From Desulfomonile sp963700305 (lineage in GTDB: Bacteria > Desulfobacterota > Desulfomonilia > Desulfomonilales > Desulfomonilaceae), in NCBI GenBank assembly GCA_963700305.1, contig CAVOXB010000027.1, forward strand, positions 372,001-436,000: a stretch of DNA of 64,000 nucleotides. Reading direction: 5' to 3'. A model generated the notes under the pieces. The model saw only the letters and a list, made by a program, of their open reading frames with translations, did no database searches and was not told the origin of the DNA. The position numbers and the translations under genes are program-made. Below, one piece after another: positions 16,881 through 26,863 of this stretch; positions within the stretch are counted from its first letter, which is position 1, and every line of letters begins with the position of its first letter.

Positions 16881-17633
16881 ATGAAACTGTCCGGTAGAGC
16901 GGCAGTTGTTACTGGGAGCAGCCGAGGTGTCGGCCGCAATGTGGCATTAGCTTTTGCCAGAGAAGGCGCGGACGTTCTGATCAATTACAGTTCCAGCGAA
17001 GGCCCAGCCTTGGAAGCTGTAGAGGAAATCCGTTCCATGGGACGCAAGTCCGTAGCGGTGAAGGCGGACGTGGCTGTCAAGGCTGAAGTTGAAGCAATGA
17101 TGGTAGCGGCCAAAGAGAATTTCGGACGACTAGACATACTTGTAAATAATGCCGGGTTCACCCGGCCCGCCATGCTTTACAAAATGGCCGAAGAGGAATG
17201 GGATGCAGTGCTGAACGCGCACCTTAAAGGGCCATTTTTTTGCATTCAGGCGGCTTTCAAGTATTTCAAGGAGCAAAATTATGGTAAAGTGATAAACGTG
17301 AGCTCTGTGGCCGGCTTAGTGGGCACCGTTGGCCAAGTCAACTATTCTGCTGCAAAGGGCGGGATTCTAAGTCTAACAAAGAGCGTAGCTCGTGAGTTCG
17401 CCAAGTTTAATGTGTGCGCAAATGTAATTTCTCTGGGAATAGTAGAGACTGATATGACCGAAAAGATCCGGTCGGATGAAAAGCTCAAAGAAATTTACAT
17501 GAATCGAATACTTTTGAAACGGTTCGGGAAATCGGAAGATATAAGTCCTGCGTTTGTTTTTCTTGCGTCCGCTGATTCGGACTACATAACGGGTCAGGTT
17601 CTGTGTGTCGATGGCGGCTACGGGATGATATGA
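16881..17633 (+). CDS. Short-chain dehydrogenase/reductase, FabG-like
   Basis: 250 residues from the ATG at 16881, chosen because GGGAGGAGG lies just upstream; an in-frame start 15 bases earlier lacks one. Classical SDR marks: cofactor loop TGSSRGVGRNVA (about residues 11-22), NNAG (about 87-90), catalytic serine in INVSSVAG, and YSAAKGG (YxxxK). The C-terminus DYITGQVLCVDGGYGMI matches FabG-type 3-oxoacyl reductases. It may reduce 3-oxoacyl-ACP/CoA or another ketone with NAD(P)H. No fatty-acid synthesis genes are adjacent, so specificity is left open. Confidence 0.88.
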   Translation: MKLSGRAAVVTGSSRGVGRNVALAFAREGADVLINYSSSEGPALEAVEEIRSMGRKSVAVKADVAVKAEVEAMMVAAKENFGRLDILVNNAGFTRPAMLYKMAEEEWDAVLNAHLKGPFFCIQAAFKYFKEQNYGKVINVSSVAGLVGTVGQVNYSAAKGGILSLTKSVAREFAKFNVCANVISLGIVETDMTEKIRSDEKLKEIYMNRILLKRFGKSEDISPAFVFLASADSDYITGQVLCVDGGYGMI

Positions 17634-18023
17634 CAGTCGAGAAAGGCTATTCTAGCGGAGCATGGAGGGAGCTAAGCCTCTTCGCTGTATTAAAAAAACC
17701 TTGACTTGAAAAAGGGCATCTGTTAGAAATTTTGTAAATCGACAAACGGCAAGCAAGCATATCTGTTGTGGGTTCACCTTTTTGGTTCAGATTTAGAAGA
17801 AGGGAAGACCTAATTACAGATCAGTTTCATCGAGGACGACAGAGTACAAGCTGCTTGTCGAAAGCCGGTCAAAGAGGCGTCAAGAAAAAAAATAGCTTGA
17901 CATTCACTGGTTGATTTGATACCAAAAATACATTCCGGAATATATCGGATTTTTTATCCGGGAATGTTTTTACGGGTCTCCCAAACGTTGTTGGGAGGAA
18001 CTGTTGAAAGGAGGATTGAGGGT
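17634..18023. other. Intergenic region upstream of the small secreted-protein pair
   Basis: 390 bases. Contains the promoter candidate at 17897-17925 and the ribosome site of the next gene. Otherwise AT-rich sequence with no gene recognised. Confidence 0.5.
17897..17925 (+). promoter_or_regulatory. Possible sigma70 promoter for the 18024 gene
   Basis: TTGACA at 17897-17902, a 17-base spacer and TACCAA at 17920-17925. The -35 box is perfect, the -10 box weak. It lies about 100 bases before the start codon. Confidence 0.4.
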
Positions 18024-18520
18024 ATGGTTAAACGTTTGTTTCTTATGAGCCTTGTGGTTCTCGCATTGTGCGGCGCTAGCGTGGTGTTCGTTTGCTGGTG
18101 GTGCCGCCGGCGGCCCTGGCTATATGCCGCCACCTCCGGGACTTCCCCCTGTGTGTGGACCGGCTGCTACCAATTATTCCCAGGTTAAGGAGGAGATTGT
18201 ACCTGTTCCTGCGCAACTGCGCAAGGTTAGGGTGGTTGCTCCTTATTTGGCGGGTGTTGCTTGGCCGCGGACTCCCCTTGCGTTCTTCGGCAATCCCCAG
18301 ACTTTCCCCAATCCCATTGCACTTGGTCGTTATGAGTGGCTGGTTCCGGCAGTGGAAGTCAAGAACGAGCATTTCGACACATTCATGGATCCGTGCTGCA
18401 AGACAACACAAGGTTCCCCGTTGCGTGTACGTGAAGGCGAACTACGTGAAGCAAAAACCGGTTTGCGGGCCGGTTCCTATGGCGCCTCCTGCCTCCTATG
18501 CCCATCAAGGTGAAGAGTAG
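18024..18520 (+). CDS. Small Pro/Cys-rich secreted protein (two frameshifts)
   Basis: Begins MVKRLFLMSLVVLALCGASV, a clear signal peptide, behind AAAGGAGGA. The first frame fails at about 18085-18092; the next frame gives AGGAAGGPGYMPPPPGLPPV followed by CGPAATNYSQVKEEIVPVPA and on to FMDPCCKTT. Near 18398-18415 a second extra base leads to KVPRCVYVKANYVKQKPVCG then PVPMAPPASYAHQGEE and a stop at 18520. The reconstructed product is about 163 residues, exported, with proline runs and a repeated PVCGP motif shared with the next gene. No known family. The neighbour at 18598 has an almost identical leader, so they are probably related. Probable extracellular or outer-membrane-associated protein. 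Confidence 0.62.
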
Positions 18521-18597
18521 TAGGCTGTCGCGAGAAAAGGCTGAATTAAGTAGAGTTACTAAGATATAATGAGTTTGTCGAAAGGAGGATGTAGGGT

Positions 18598-18953
18598 ATG
18601 GTCAAAAAGCTAGGCATTCTCGGTTTCATCCTGGTCGTCGTGGCTGCGGCGGGCATGGTATGGGCCGAGACATTTACGGGCTCGATTCCGGCTCCACAGC
18701 CGATGGTTATGCCGGCAGCCGCCCCCGCTTGTGTGGGAGCGGCATGCCCCCCGCCGCCACCTAAAGTGAAGGCCCGAAGCCCCAGAAACTGACGACTTCC
18801 ATCGAAGTAAAAATGCAATATCCTGTGCCGCCTATGCCGGTTTGCGGACCTGCGCTTGGCTGTGCTGGACCGCCTCCCATCCCGGTGGCGGTCCCCATGT
18901 GGAAGTTCATCGTTCCTTGGCCCCCCTTCGTTTATTATCTGCCTGTCGAATAG
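18598..18953 (+). CDS. Small Pro/Cys-rich secreted protein (one frameshift)
   Basis: Starts MVKKLGILGFILVVVAAAGM with an AWA-type signal cleavage region, behind AAAGGAGGA. The first frame continues to PPPPPKVKA and then stops at 18792. Adding one C near 18768-18775 restores KAPKPQKLTTSIEVKMQYPV, then PPMPVCGPALGCAGPPPIPV and a stop at 18953, about 118 residues. The PVCGPA motif and valine/proline-rich tail match the gene at 18024. Function unknown; secreted. A terminator follows at 18979-19000. Confidence 0.62.
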
Positions 18954-18978
18954 CAGGACGGTTACTCGTACAATAAAA

Positions 18979-19000
18979 GCCCCCTGATGGGGGCTTTTTT
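18979..19000 (+). terminator. Intrinsic terminator after the secreted-protein pair
   Basis: AGCCCCC pairs with GGGGGCT around TGAT, followed by a run of T residues. It separates the secreted-protein unit from hisA, whose start codon is about 20 bases further on. Confidence 0.8.
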
Positions 19001-19021
19001 GTTGCATTTAAAGCGTCTCCA

Positions 19022-19747
19022 ATGATCATAATTCCAGCTGTTGATCTAAAAGAAGGAAAGTGCGTCAGATTACGGCAAGGGAGGATGGACTCCTCCACAG
19101 TCTTCAATGAAGATCCTGCCGCTCAGGCGCGCTCGTGGGAGAATTCGGGAGCGTCCAGAATTCATGTCGTGGATCTGGACGGTTCTGTGGGAGGAGCTCC
19201 CATCAACCTCAAACAAATCGAACAGATCGTCAACGCTGTGCGCGTTCCGGTCCAAGTTGGCGGGGGTATAAGAAATATCGAGACCATTCGCATGTACCTG
19301 GACGCGGGTATAAGCACCGTCATACTCGGTACAATCGCGGCAAGAGAACCCGACACTGTTCTGGAGTTCCTCAGGCAGTACCCCGGTCGTATAGCCATCG
19401 GTATTGACGCCAAATCTGGTCTGGTAGCAGTTCAGGGATGGACGGAGTCCGCAAATATCTCTGCGATCCAGCTGGCAGCGCGCCTGAGCGCAGGGGCGCC
19501 AGCGGCGTTCATCTATACAGATATTGATCGAGATGGTATGATGCGTGGCCCCAATATTGAATCCACACGAGAGTTCGCTATGAGCACGAAGATTCCTGTG
19601 GTTCTGTCCGGTGGCGTGTCGAGCATTTCCGATGTGGAACTTATTCTGCCTCTTGAAAAAGACGGGGTAATGGGCATCATTATTGGGAGAGCTCTCTACG
19701 AGGGCAAGATTGATCTCAAAGAGGCCGTGAGGCTGGCGGAAGGCTAA
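19022..19747 (+). CDS. hisA: Phosphoribosyl-formimino-AICAR-phosphate isomerase
   Basis: 241 residues, the expected HisA length. TIM-barrel phosphate and catalytic marks: IIPAVDLKEGKCVRLRQG (catalytic Asp 8), VQVGGGIRN, AIGIDAKSG (second catalytic Asp), IYTDIDRDGMMRGPN and VVLSGGVSS. It opens the ring of ProFAR to PRFAR in histidine synthesis. Its TAA directly abuts the hisF ATG, so the two are co-translated. Intact. Confidence 0.95.
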   Translation: MIIIPAVDLKEGKCVRLRQGRMDSSTVFNEDPAAQARSWENSGASRIHVVDLDGSVGGAPINLKQIEQIVNAVRVPVQVGGGIRNIETIRMYLDAGISTVILGTIAAREPDTVLEFLRQYPGRIAIGIDAKSGLVAVQGWTESANISAIQLAARLSAGAPAAFIYTDIDRDGMMRGPNIESTREFAMSTKIPVVLSGGVSSISDVELILPLEKDGVMGIIIGRALYEGKIDLKEAVRLAEG

Positions 19748-20514
19748 ATGTTTGCCAAAAGAATAATTCCATGCCTGGATGTGAAAGATGGCAGGGTAGT
19801 CAAGGGAGTTAACTTCGTCAATTTGCGTGATGCTGGGGATCCGGTTGAAAACGCCCGCTATTACGACAAAGAAGGGGCGGATGAACTGGTATTCCTTGAT
19901 ATCACGGCTTCCCATCAAAAGCGGAAAATCATTCTGGACGTTGTTAGCGCGTACAGCCGAAGAAGTGTTTATGCCTCTCACAGTCGGAGGAGGAATCAGA
20001 AGCACTTCTGATATACGAGAATTGCTCAATGCCGGAGCCGACAAAGTGTCACTGAACACAGCTGCGGTTCAGAATCCTGAGATCGTAAGAGAGTCATCTC
20101 TGATGTTCGGCAGCCAATGCATAGTCGTGGCTATTGACGCAAAGAAGACGGGAAATACCCCCTCGGGATTTGAAATCTCCATACACGGTGGCCGCACAAT
20201 GACAGGTATTGATTGCCTGGAGTGGGCTCGAAAAGTAGAGGACCTTGGAGCAGGCGAGATCCTTTTGACCAGTATGGATGCAGACGGAACAAAGGATGGG
20301 TATGATATTCCCATGACCCGTGCCGTAACCGATGTTGTCGGGATTCCAGTGATAGCTTCTGGCGGGGCCGGCAAAGCAGAGCATTTGCGAGATGCTATTA
20401 CCCAAGCGAATGCCGATGCAGGTACTCGCTGCATCTATATTTCACTATAGAGAAATACCCATTAAAGACCTTAAGCGATATCTCCAGTCTGAAGGGATTT
20501 CAGTTCGACTTTAG
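19748..20514 (+). CDS. hisF: Imidazole glycerol phosphate synthase subunit HisF, two frameshifts
   Basis: Opens MFAKRIIPCLDVKDGRVVKG, the HisF N-terminus with catalytic Asp 11. The frame breaks at about 19941-19946 (one extra T); the next frame gives ARTAEEVFMPLTVGGGIRST, VVAIDAKKTG with the second catalytic Asp, GAGEILLTSMDADGT and VIASGGAGKAEHL. It breaks again at about 20419-20423 (one extra G), and the last frame gives LAASIFHYREIPIKDLKRYL and ends at 20514. The rebuilt protein is about 255 residues, normal for HisF, with nothing missing. HisF closes the imidazole ring using ammonia from HisH. Two independent indels in an otherwise perfect gene point to sequence error. Confidence 0.9.
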
Positions 20515-20623
20515 CTTCTCCAGTCCTTCGCACATGATGCCCCGCGGATTGCAATTGTTTGATGAGTTGTGATTTTTTCCGCAAGTCTTGCTATCGGAGT
20601 CGGGAGTCGTTTTATTCTGATCA

Positions 20624-22974
20624 ATGCACGATGATACATTGCACAACATAACAGCCGAAAGCCTTGTCTCTCTTGAACTGCCCAGTGTCCTGGAGGAAGT
20701 GGGGGCCTATGCCATGTCTTCGCCAGGAAATCAGGAAGTTGAGTCCTCGTTGCCAGCGGATGATTTGGTTACTGTCCAATTTTACCTTGACCTCGTAACC
20801 GAACTGAAAGAAGTGGTGAGGCTTGATGGTGAGCTCGAATTGGGCGGACTTATTACTATGGAACCGCTCATTTCCAGGCTGGAGAACCCGTCCGCCATCC
20901 TGGAAGCAGAAGAGATTCTAGCTTTCTCTGATTTGCTTTATATAGCGAACATCATTCATAGAAGACTTGAAGGGCTCGATGACCGTTTCCGATTGTTGAA
21001 GGAGCAGGCTGTACGAATCACGCCTCTGAATCAGCTCAGAAGTCGGATAATGAAGGTCCTGGACGAAAATGGCATGGTTCGCCCGGATGCGAGTCCAGGG
21101 CTCATAGACATTCATTACAGAACTCAGAACCGTACAGGGAGCGAATCCGCAGACGTCTGGAGATGACTGTCCAGGATCAAGACCTGGCACGGGTTGTTCA
21201 AGAAGATTATATAACTCTTCGATCCGATCGTTACGTGATATTGCTCCGGCCGGAGTTCAAAGGCCTTCTTGACGGGATTGTGCACGATCATTCGCGAAGC
21301 GGCGCTTCTGTTTACGTTGAGCCGCTGCATGTGGTCGAACTTAACAATCAGATTGCCTCCTTAACTGACGAGGAAAGGGAAGAGATCCGGCGTATTCTCC
21401 AAGAGATTACGGAGGAAATCAGGTCTGCCGCGCCGGTGATCCTTGATGATTACGAGACCCTCGTCTGGTTAGACTCGTTTCAGGCTCGAGCCCGATATTC
21501 AATCGCCACGAGTTCGATATCGCCGGAACTGGTGAATGACGGCTTCAAAATTCTTGGGGCGAGACATCCTTCACTTCTGGCGGCTGGTGAATCCGAAGTA
21601 ATTCCCATGGATGTTCTCCAATCGTCGGAAACTCTGGCCACGGTCATAAGCGGTGCGAACATGGGCGGAAAGACTGTGGCTTTGAAAATGGCAGGGCTTT
21701 TTCCGCTGATGATCCGTTGTGGGATCATGGTCCCGGCTCTTGAAGGCACCCAAATCACGCCGTTCATGAACATCATGGCGAATATTGGTGACGAACAAGA
21801 CATTCGAAGCCGAGTGTCTACCTTTTCTGGGCATGTCCTCAGAGTAAAGACGATCTTGGAGAACGTGGCACCCGGCGATCTGATTTTGCTGGATGAGTTG
21901 GGCGGTGCAACCGATCCCGATGAAGGCTCGGCGCTCGCAATGGCAATTCTTGACGAATTGATCAAACGAAGGGCTCGAGTGGTGGTGACCACGCATTTGA
22001 CGCATCTCAAAGCATACGCTCTTTCCAATCCAGAGGTCAAAAACGTGAGCGTGGAATTTCATCCTGTGACATTGAAACCCACGTACAGGCTTCTTTATGA
22101 TTTACCCGGGGAATCACACGCGATAACCACTGCAGAGCGTATTGGATTGCCCCAGAATGTGATCTCGGCAGCACGACATTACTTGGACAGGTCCGCGGGA
22201 GGAAGTTCTAGGCTCTTGGAGAGCTTGAGATCAAAGCTCTTAGAAGTCGAGGCGCAGAGCGAAAGCTTGAACCAACGGCAGCAGGCGCTCGAAGAGGAAC
22301 TCGAAAGGGCGCGTGTCGCCAAAGGAGAATTGGTAGAGGAGTTCCGGAAAAAGGCCGCCGAAATGATGAAAAGAGCTGAAAGAGAGATCACTGACCTTCA
22401 GCTGTCCATGAAAGCCGGTAAACTCAAGAGCGGTAGGGAACCCAGAGAAGCCATCTACAACATCAGGAAGGATCTGACAGAAACGCTTGGAACGCCTCTC
22501 GAGAAACGGATTGCACCACCGGAACCGGGCTCCAGAGTCAGGGTAAGATCTCTCGGACGTGAAGGATTTGTAAAAGAGGTTTTCGACAAGCGCCGCGTGG
22601 ACGTCAGCTTCGGTCGGGTAACCGTTCGAACCGACACAGAAGACCTGGTAATGCTGGATTCCGGTTGCCACGAAAAAAGTGCTTCAAAAAAGGAACAGAT
22701 TGGGGTAGATATCCCCATTGCCGACCCCCGCTGGGAGGTGAACGTGATCGGTATGCGTGTTGACGATGCGCTTCCGGTTGTGGACAAGGCTCTCAATGAG
22801 GCTGTTCTCGGGGGCTTGCCGTCCTTAAGCATTATTCATGGTAGAGGCACCGGACGTCTGAAAAAGGCTATTCGGGAGTATCTTGCTGCTCACACTCTTG
22901 TAAAAGGATTTCGCCCGGGAGATCCCCAGTCCGGGGGTGAAGGCATAACTTTCGTGGAACCTGTGACTGAATAA
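20624..22974 (+). CDS. mutS2: Endonuclease MutS2 with Smr domain, one frameshift
   Basis: The first frame (to 21166) carries the MutS2 N-terminal core; one missing base near 21115-21140 moves the gene to the frame holding PYRERIRRRLEMTVQDQDLA and the rest to 22974, about 783 residues together. ATPase marks: Walker A GANMGGKTVALK (GPN in most homologs), the ST.SGH region STFSGHVLRVKT, Walker B LILLDELGGATDPDEGSAL. A coiled coil follows (around LLESLRSKLLEVEAQSESLN), then a C-terminal Smr nuclease domain with VIGMRVDDAL and SIIHGRGTGRLKKAI. MutS2 suppresses recombination and, in some bacteria, rescues collided ribosomes. The usual LDLRG of Smr reads VIGMRV. Confidence 0.9.
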
Positions 22975-23104
22975 AGTCGGGCCTGGTTTGTCCAACGCCC
23001 TTCGGTTTTTTTGTACACGTGGGCCCTTGATGGTATAATTTTTTTGGCAGCAATGAAACTTTTGATCCTGTTGAAAGTCTGTGTAGAAGGTTAGTGCAAA
23101 CCAG

Positions 23105-24860
23105 ATGCGTATTCCGGAATCGAAAATCGCCGAAGTGGCCGCTGCTTCGGACATAGTTCAAGTGATTTCGGAGCATGTAAACCTGAAGAAGGCAGGAAAG
23201 GACTATAGAGGGGTTTGTCCTTTTCATGGCGATAAAGACCCTTCGTTTTACGTATCGCCCCAGAAAGGTATATTTCACTGTTTCGGGTGCTCTGTGGGCG
23301 GCAGCGTGTTCAACTTCATAATGAGGGTGGAAAATACCACTTTCGTGGAGGCTGTTCGCATTCTGGCCAGCGCGTTACGGGGTTCCCTTCCATTTCGAGC
23401 ATAGCCGGCGAGTTGATGAGAAGTCGAACCTTGAACAGGCCCTTTCAGTGGGGCAAGATTACTTCAAAAATAGCCTGCGTACTGGATCGCCTGCAGAAGA
23501 GTATCTGACCGGTCGAGGTGTTCCTCTTCAGTGGATTACCCAACTTGAATTGGGATTCGCTCCTGATTCCTGGGACGGTCTTCAGGGAACGCTAAGGTCT
23601 GCCGGCGTCGACTTCAAGGACGCTGTTTCCGCTGGTTTGTTAAGAGCTCGGACGGGCAGCGGCTATTATGATTATTTTCGGTCCAGGATCATGATTCCCA
23701 TAAGGGATATGACCGGTGGACTTATTGGCTTTGGCGGAAGGATTTTCGGCCAGGGAGACCCCAAGTACCTTAACTCTCCCGATTCAGCAGTATTTAGGAA
23801 GAAATCCGTTCTGTTCGGCCTGGATTCTGCGCGGGAGGCCATTCGCAGCGAAGGATTTGCTGTTTTAGTTGAAGGCTATTTCGATCAGATCTCTTTGCGT
23901 ATCAGAGGACTGGAGAATGCGGTGGCGCCTCTGGGGACCGCTCTTGGAACAGAACAAATAAAGCTGCTGAAACGCTTCACAACCGACGTGATCGCCGTGT
24001 TCGATGGAGACGAAGCAGGTTTGCGTGCCGTCAAAAGGTCGATTCCGCTGTTTCTGTCCGAAGGTATTGAGCCTCGTTGTTTGATTCTGACCGAGGACAA
24101 AGACCCTGACGAAGCTGTCAACAGAATCGGAATAGAAGCATTTCGCAAGGAACTGGAGAGTGCCGGGTCGGCGATCGATTTTTTCTTGGATAACGTTGAA
24201 TCCAGGTACGACGTTAGTGCAATACAGGGGCGAAATTTGGCCTTGGAAGAATGCCTGCCCGTGCTTAGAGAGATTGCCGATTCGAAAGAGGCGGATTATC
24301 TTATTGAGAGGTTCTCTTCCAGAATCAGGGTGCGGGAAGATCGGTTGCGCAGAATTCTGCGGAGCGGACCGAATATCCGCAAACAAGAAAAAGCTGTTGC
24401 CGTTGAGTCCAGGAAGAATCTTTTTGATTTTCCAGCTGACGAACGAAATGTGGTCAGAGGTATGTTGTTACGGGAAGGATTCATAGAGCGAGTCCTTGAG
24501 GCTGGAGTGCTCAAAGATTTGGAGGATTCCGTTTTGAGCGATCTTGCGGAAAGGATGGTGACCTTCAGGGAGCAAGAGGGCCAGTTTGACGCGATGTCCT
24601 TTTCCATGTCGCTAGAGGATCACAATTTAGCATCAATTGTCGCTGGATGGCTAAAACCGAGGCCCGAAGAGGACGATCTGAGACCGGAGGTGGATGGTGA
24701 CTTGGCAATAGATGAGTCTATTGACAGCATCCGCTTAAGGAAGTTGGAAAGGCGCAAGGAGGAAATCAAGGAGAGGATGAAGAAGTGCCCGGCAGGGGAA
24801 GAAGAATACAATCTTCTGGCCCAGGAATTCTGGGCAATCGCTCGTCGTCTTCACAAATGA
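23105..24860 (+). CDS. dnaG: DNA primase, one frameshift
   Basis: The N-terminal CHC2 zinc-finger domain is clear: GVCPFHGDKDPSFYVSPQKG then IFHCFGC. The frame is lost at about 23365-23376 by one extra base and resumes with ARYGVPFHFEHSRRVDEKSN, rejoining the large frame to 24860. Toprim catalytic marks: VLVEGYFDQISL, APLGTALGTEQ and VIAVFDGDEAGLRA. The C-terminus is a helical DnaB-interaction region. About 585 residues. DnaG primes Okazaki fragments. It precedes rpoD by 174 bp as in the classical macromolecular-synthesis operon. Because the gene is essential, the break is almost certainly a sequence error. Confidence 0.93.
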
Positions 24861-25034
24861 TGTCGGTAAGGCCGATGTTTCATGTTTACTCAAGTTTCAT
24901 TAGTAGTCTTTTATCTATTGCTCGTTCGGGAATTTCAGCAATTGACGGTTCCTCTGGCTTTTTCGGAAAAATTGGTATGGGCAGTCCGGAATACGGTCAG
25001 TGGATTGAAACAACTGTAAAGGAGTAGTCCTTTA

Positions 25035-26804
25035 ATGGGCGATTCAAAGACTAAGACAGAATTTAAAGAGCTTTTCGATCTCGCGCGAACAAAGAAATAC
25101 CTGACTTACGACGAGATAAATGAGCACATGCCTTCTTCGGTAGTCGGCCCTGCGCAGATCGATGAACTGCTCGTGAAGATGATGACCGATTTTAACGTGG
25201 AGTTCGTCGCGTCCGAGAAAAAAATACCGGTCCTTGAAAAAAAATCTAGAAAACCTGAAGAGGACAAGGCTGAAGACGATGATGACGAGGATCTTGCAGC
25301 GGATCCTGAAGCAGTAGTAAGGGGCAACGATCCGGTCAAGATGTATCTCCATGAGATGGGATGTGTCTCTCTGCTCACTCGAGAAGGCGAAGTAGAAATC
25401 GCCAAAAGGATTGAACAAGGTGAACAGCAGGTCTTCAGCGTAATAATCGGATGTCCGGTCACGATCAAGGAAGTCCTTGCCCTTGGCGACAAACTTCAAA
25501 AAGGCACCATTAGACTCAAAGAAGTTATCAGAGGCTTTGAAGAAGAAGAGATGCCGGATGGCGACGATTCCACACATGTCGAACGCGTCCTCAAGCTCAT
25601 TGAGGAAATGAAGGAATTCGACGCGAAGTATCATTCACTGGAAACCAAACGCAAAGCGGAAACCGACGAGCAGGTCATTCTTAACCTCGAACAGGAGATG
25701 AAGGACTGTAGGGACCAGATTGTCACTTGTCTGAAGAACGTGAATCTCAACAGCAATATGATCGATCATATTGCAGGAAAGCTCAAATTTCTGGTAAGAA
25801 AACTGGAAACAGGTCACGACGAACTCAGGGCAGTAGCGTACGATCTTAGGGTTGCGCCAGATAAGATAGAGGATCATCTCAAGTATCTCAAAGAGCTTAT
25901 CGAAGAGAGAAAGCCCATAAAGAAATTTACTAATCTTTCTCCTCAGAAGATTTTTGATCTCGAAAAGAAGTACGACAACGGCTTCCGAAAAATACAGAAG
26001 TTGCGCTCAGAAGCGGGCATGGATGAAGGGAATCTGAAAATTGCTCTGACATCCTGCGAAGAAGGCGAGTACCTGGCTCGAAGGGCAAAGAGTGAACTGG
26101 TCCAGGCGAACCTCAGACTCGTGGTAAGTATAGCAAAAAAATATACCAACCGGGGCCTGCAGTTCCTTGACCTGATCCAGGAAGGCAACATAGGGCTGAT
26201 GAAGGCCGTGGACAAATTCGAATACCAGCGGGGGTACAAATTCAGCACTTATGCGACCTGGTGGATTCGGCAGGCCATTACGAGGGCTATAGCAGACCAA
26301 GCCAGAACAATACGAATACCAGTGCACATGATCGAGACCATAAATAAGCTGATTCGCACATCCAGGTATCTGGTTCAGGAATACGGCCGTGAACCCACAC
26401 CGGAGGAAATAGCTGAAAAGATGGAATTTCCTCTGGAAAAAGTCCGCAAGGTCCTGAAAATTGCCAAAGAGCCTATTTCTTTGGAGACCCCGATCGGCGA
26501 AGAAGAGGATTCGCATCTTGGAGATTTCATCGAGGACAAGAAAATACTTTCTCCTTCGGATGCTGTTGTGGGCATGAGTCTCACTGAGCAGACTCGGAAG
26601 GTCTTGGCTACGCTTACCCCAAGGGAAGAGAAGGTGCTGCGCATGCGTTTCGGCATCGGTGAAAGAGCCGATCATACCCTGGAGGAAGTGGGCCAGGATT
26701 TTGACGTAACCAGAGAGCGAATCCGACAGATCGAGGCAAAGGCTCTGAAGAAACTTCGCCACCCGTCTCGCAGCAAACGGCTGCGACCGTTCATCGAAGG
26801 CTAA
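25035..26804 (+). CDS. rpoD: RNA polymerase primary sigma factor
   Basis: 589 residues, AAGGAG upstream. All sigma70 parts are visible: region 1.1 at the N-terminus, an acidic stretch (EDDDDEDLAAD), region 1.2 (DPVKMYLHEMG), a long non-conserved insert, region 2 (LVVSIAKKYTNRGLQFLDLI, KFSTYATWWIRQAITRAIAD), region 3, and region 4.2 helix-turn-helix (TLEEVGQDFDVTRERIRQIE). It directs housekeeping transcription. Downstream of dnaG, in the usual order. Intact. Confidence 0.97.
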   Translation: MGDSKTKTEFKELFDLARTKKYLTYDEINEHMPSSVVGPAQIDELLVKMMTDFNVEFVASEKKIPVLEKKSRKPEEDKAEDDDDEDLAADPEAVVRGNDPVKMYLHEMGCVSLLTREGEVEIAKRIEQGEQQVFSVIIGCPVTIKEVLALGDKLQKGTIRLKEVIRGFEEEEMPDGDDSTHVERVLKLIEEMKEFDAKYHSLETKRKAETDEQVILNLEQEMKDCRDQIVTCLKNVNLNSNMIDHIAGKLKFLVRKLETGHDELRAVAYDLRVAPDKIEDHLKYLKELIEERKPIKKFTNLSPQKIFDLEKKYDNGFRKIQKLRSEAGMDEGNLKIALTSCEEGEYLARRAKSELVQANLRLVVSIAKKYTNRGLQFLDLIQEGNIGLMKAVDKFEYQRGYKFSTYATWWIRQAITRAIADQARTIRIPVHMIETINKLIRTSRYLVQEYGREPTPEEIAEKMEFPLEKVRKVLKIAKEPISLETPIGEEEDSHLGDFIEDKKILSPSDAVVGMSLTEQTRKVLATLTPREEKVLRMRFGIGERADHTLEEVGQDFDVTRERIRQIEAKALKKLRHPSRSKRLRPFIEG

Positions 26805-26809
26805 GGCAG

Positions 26810-26845
26810 CCGGGAGAAGGTTCGCTTCGCACTGGTCTCTCCCGG
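26810..26845. terminator. Possible hairpin after rpoD
   Basis: CCGGGAGA and TCTCCCGG face each other across 20 bases, just after the rpoD stop. No T-tract follows, so it may be only an RNA-stabilising hairpin. Confidence 0.35.
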
Positions 26846-26863
26846 AACTGTTGCGCGAGTAAC

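Noticed and set aside
20624..22974. Two separate genes instead of one mutS2
   Set aside because: The first frame stops inside the MutS2 core while the second holds the matching continuation before its own Met, so one gene with a lost base fits better.
24861..25034. The dnaG-rpoD gap as a site of a tRNA or regulatory RNA
   Set aside because: No tRNA-like fold or conserved box seen in 174 bases.
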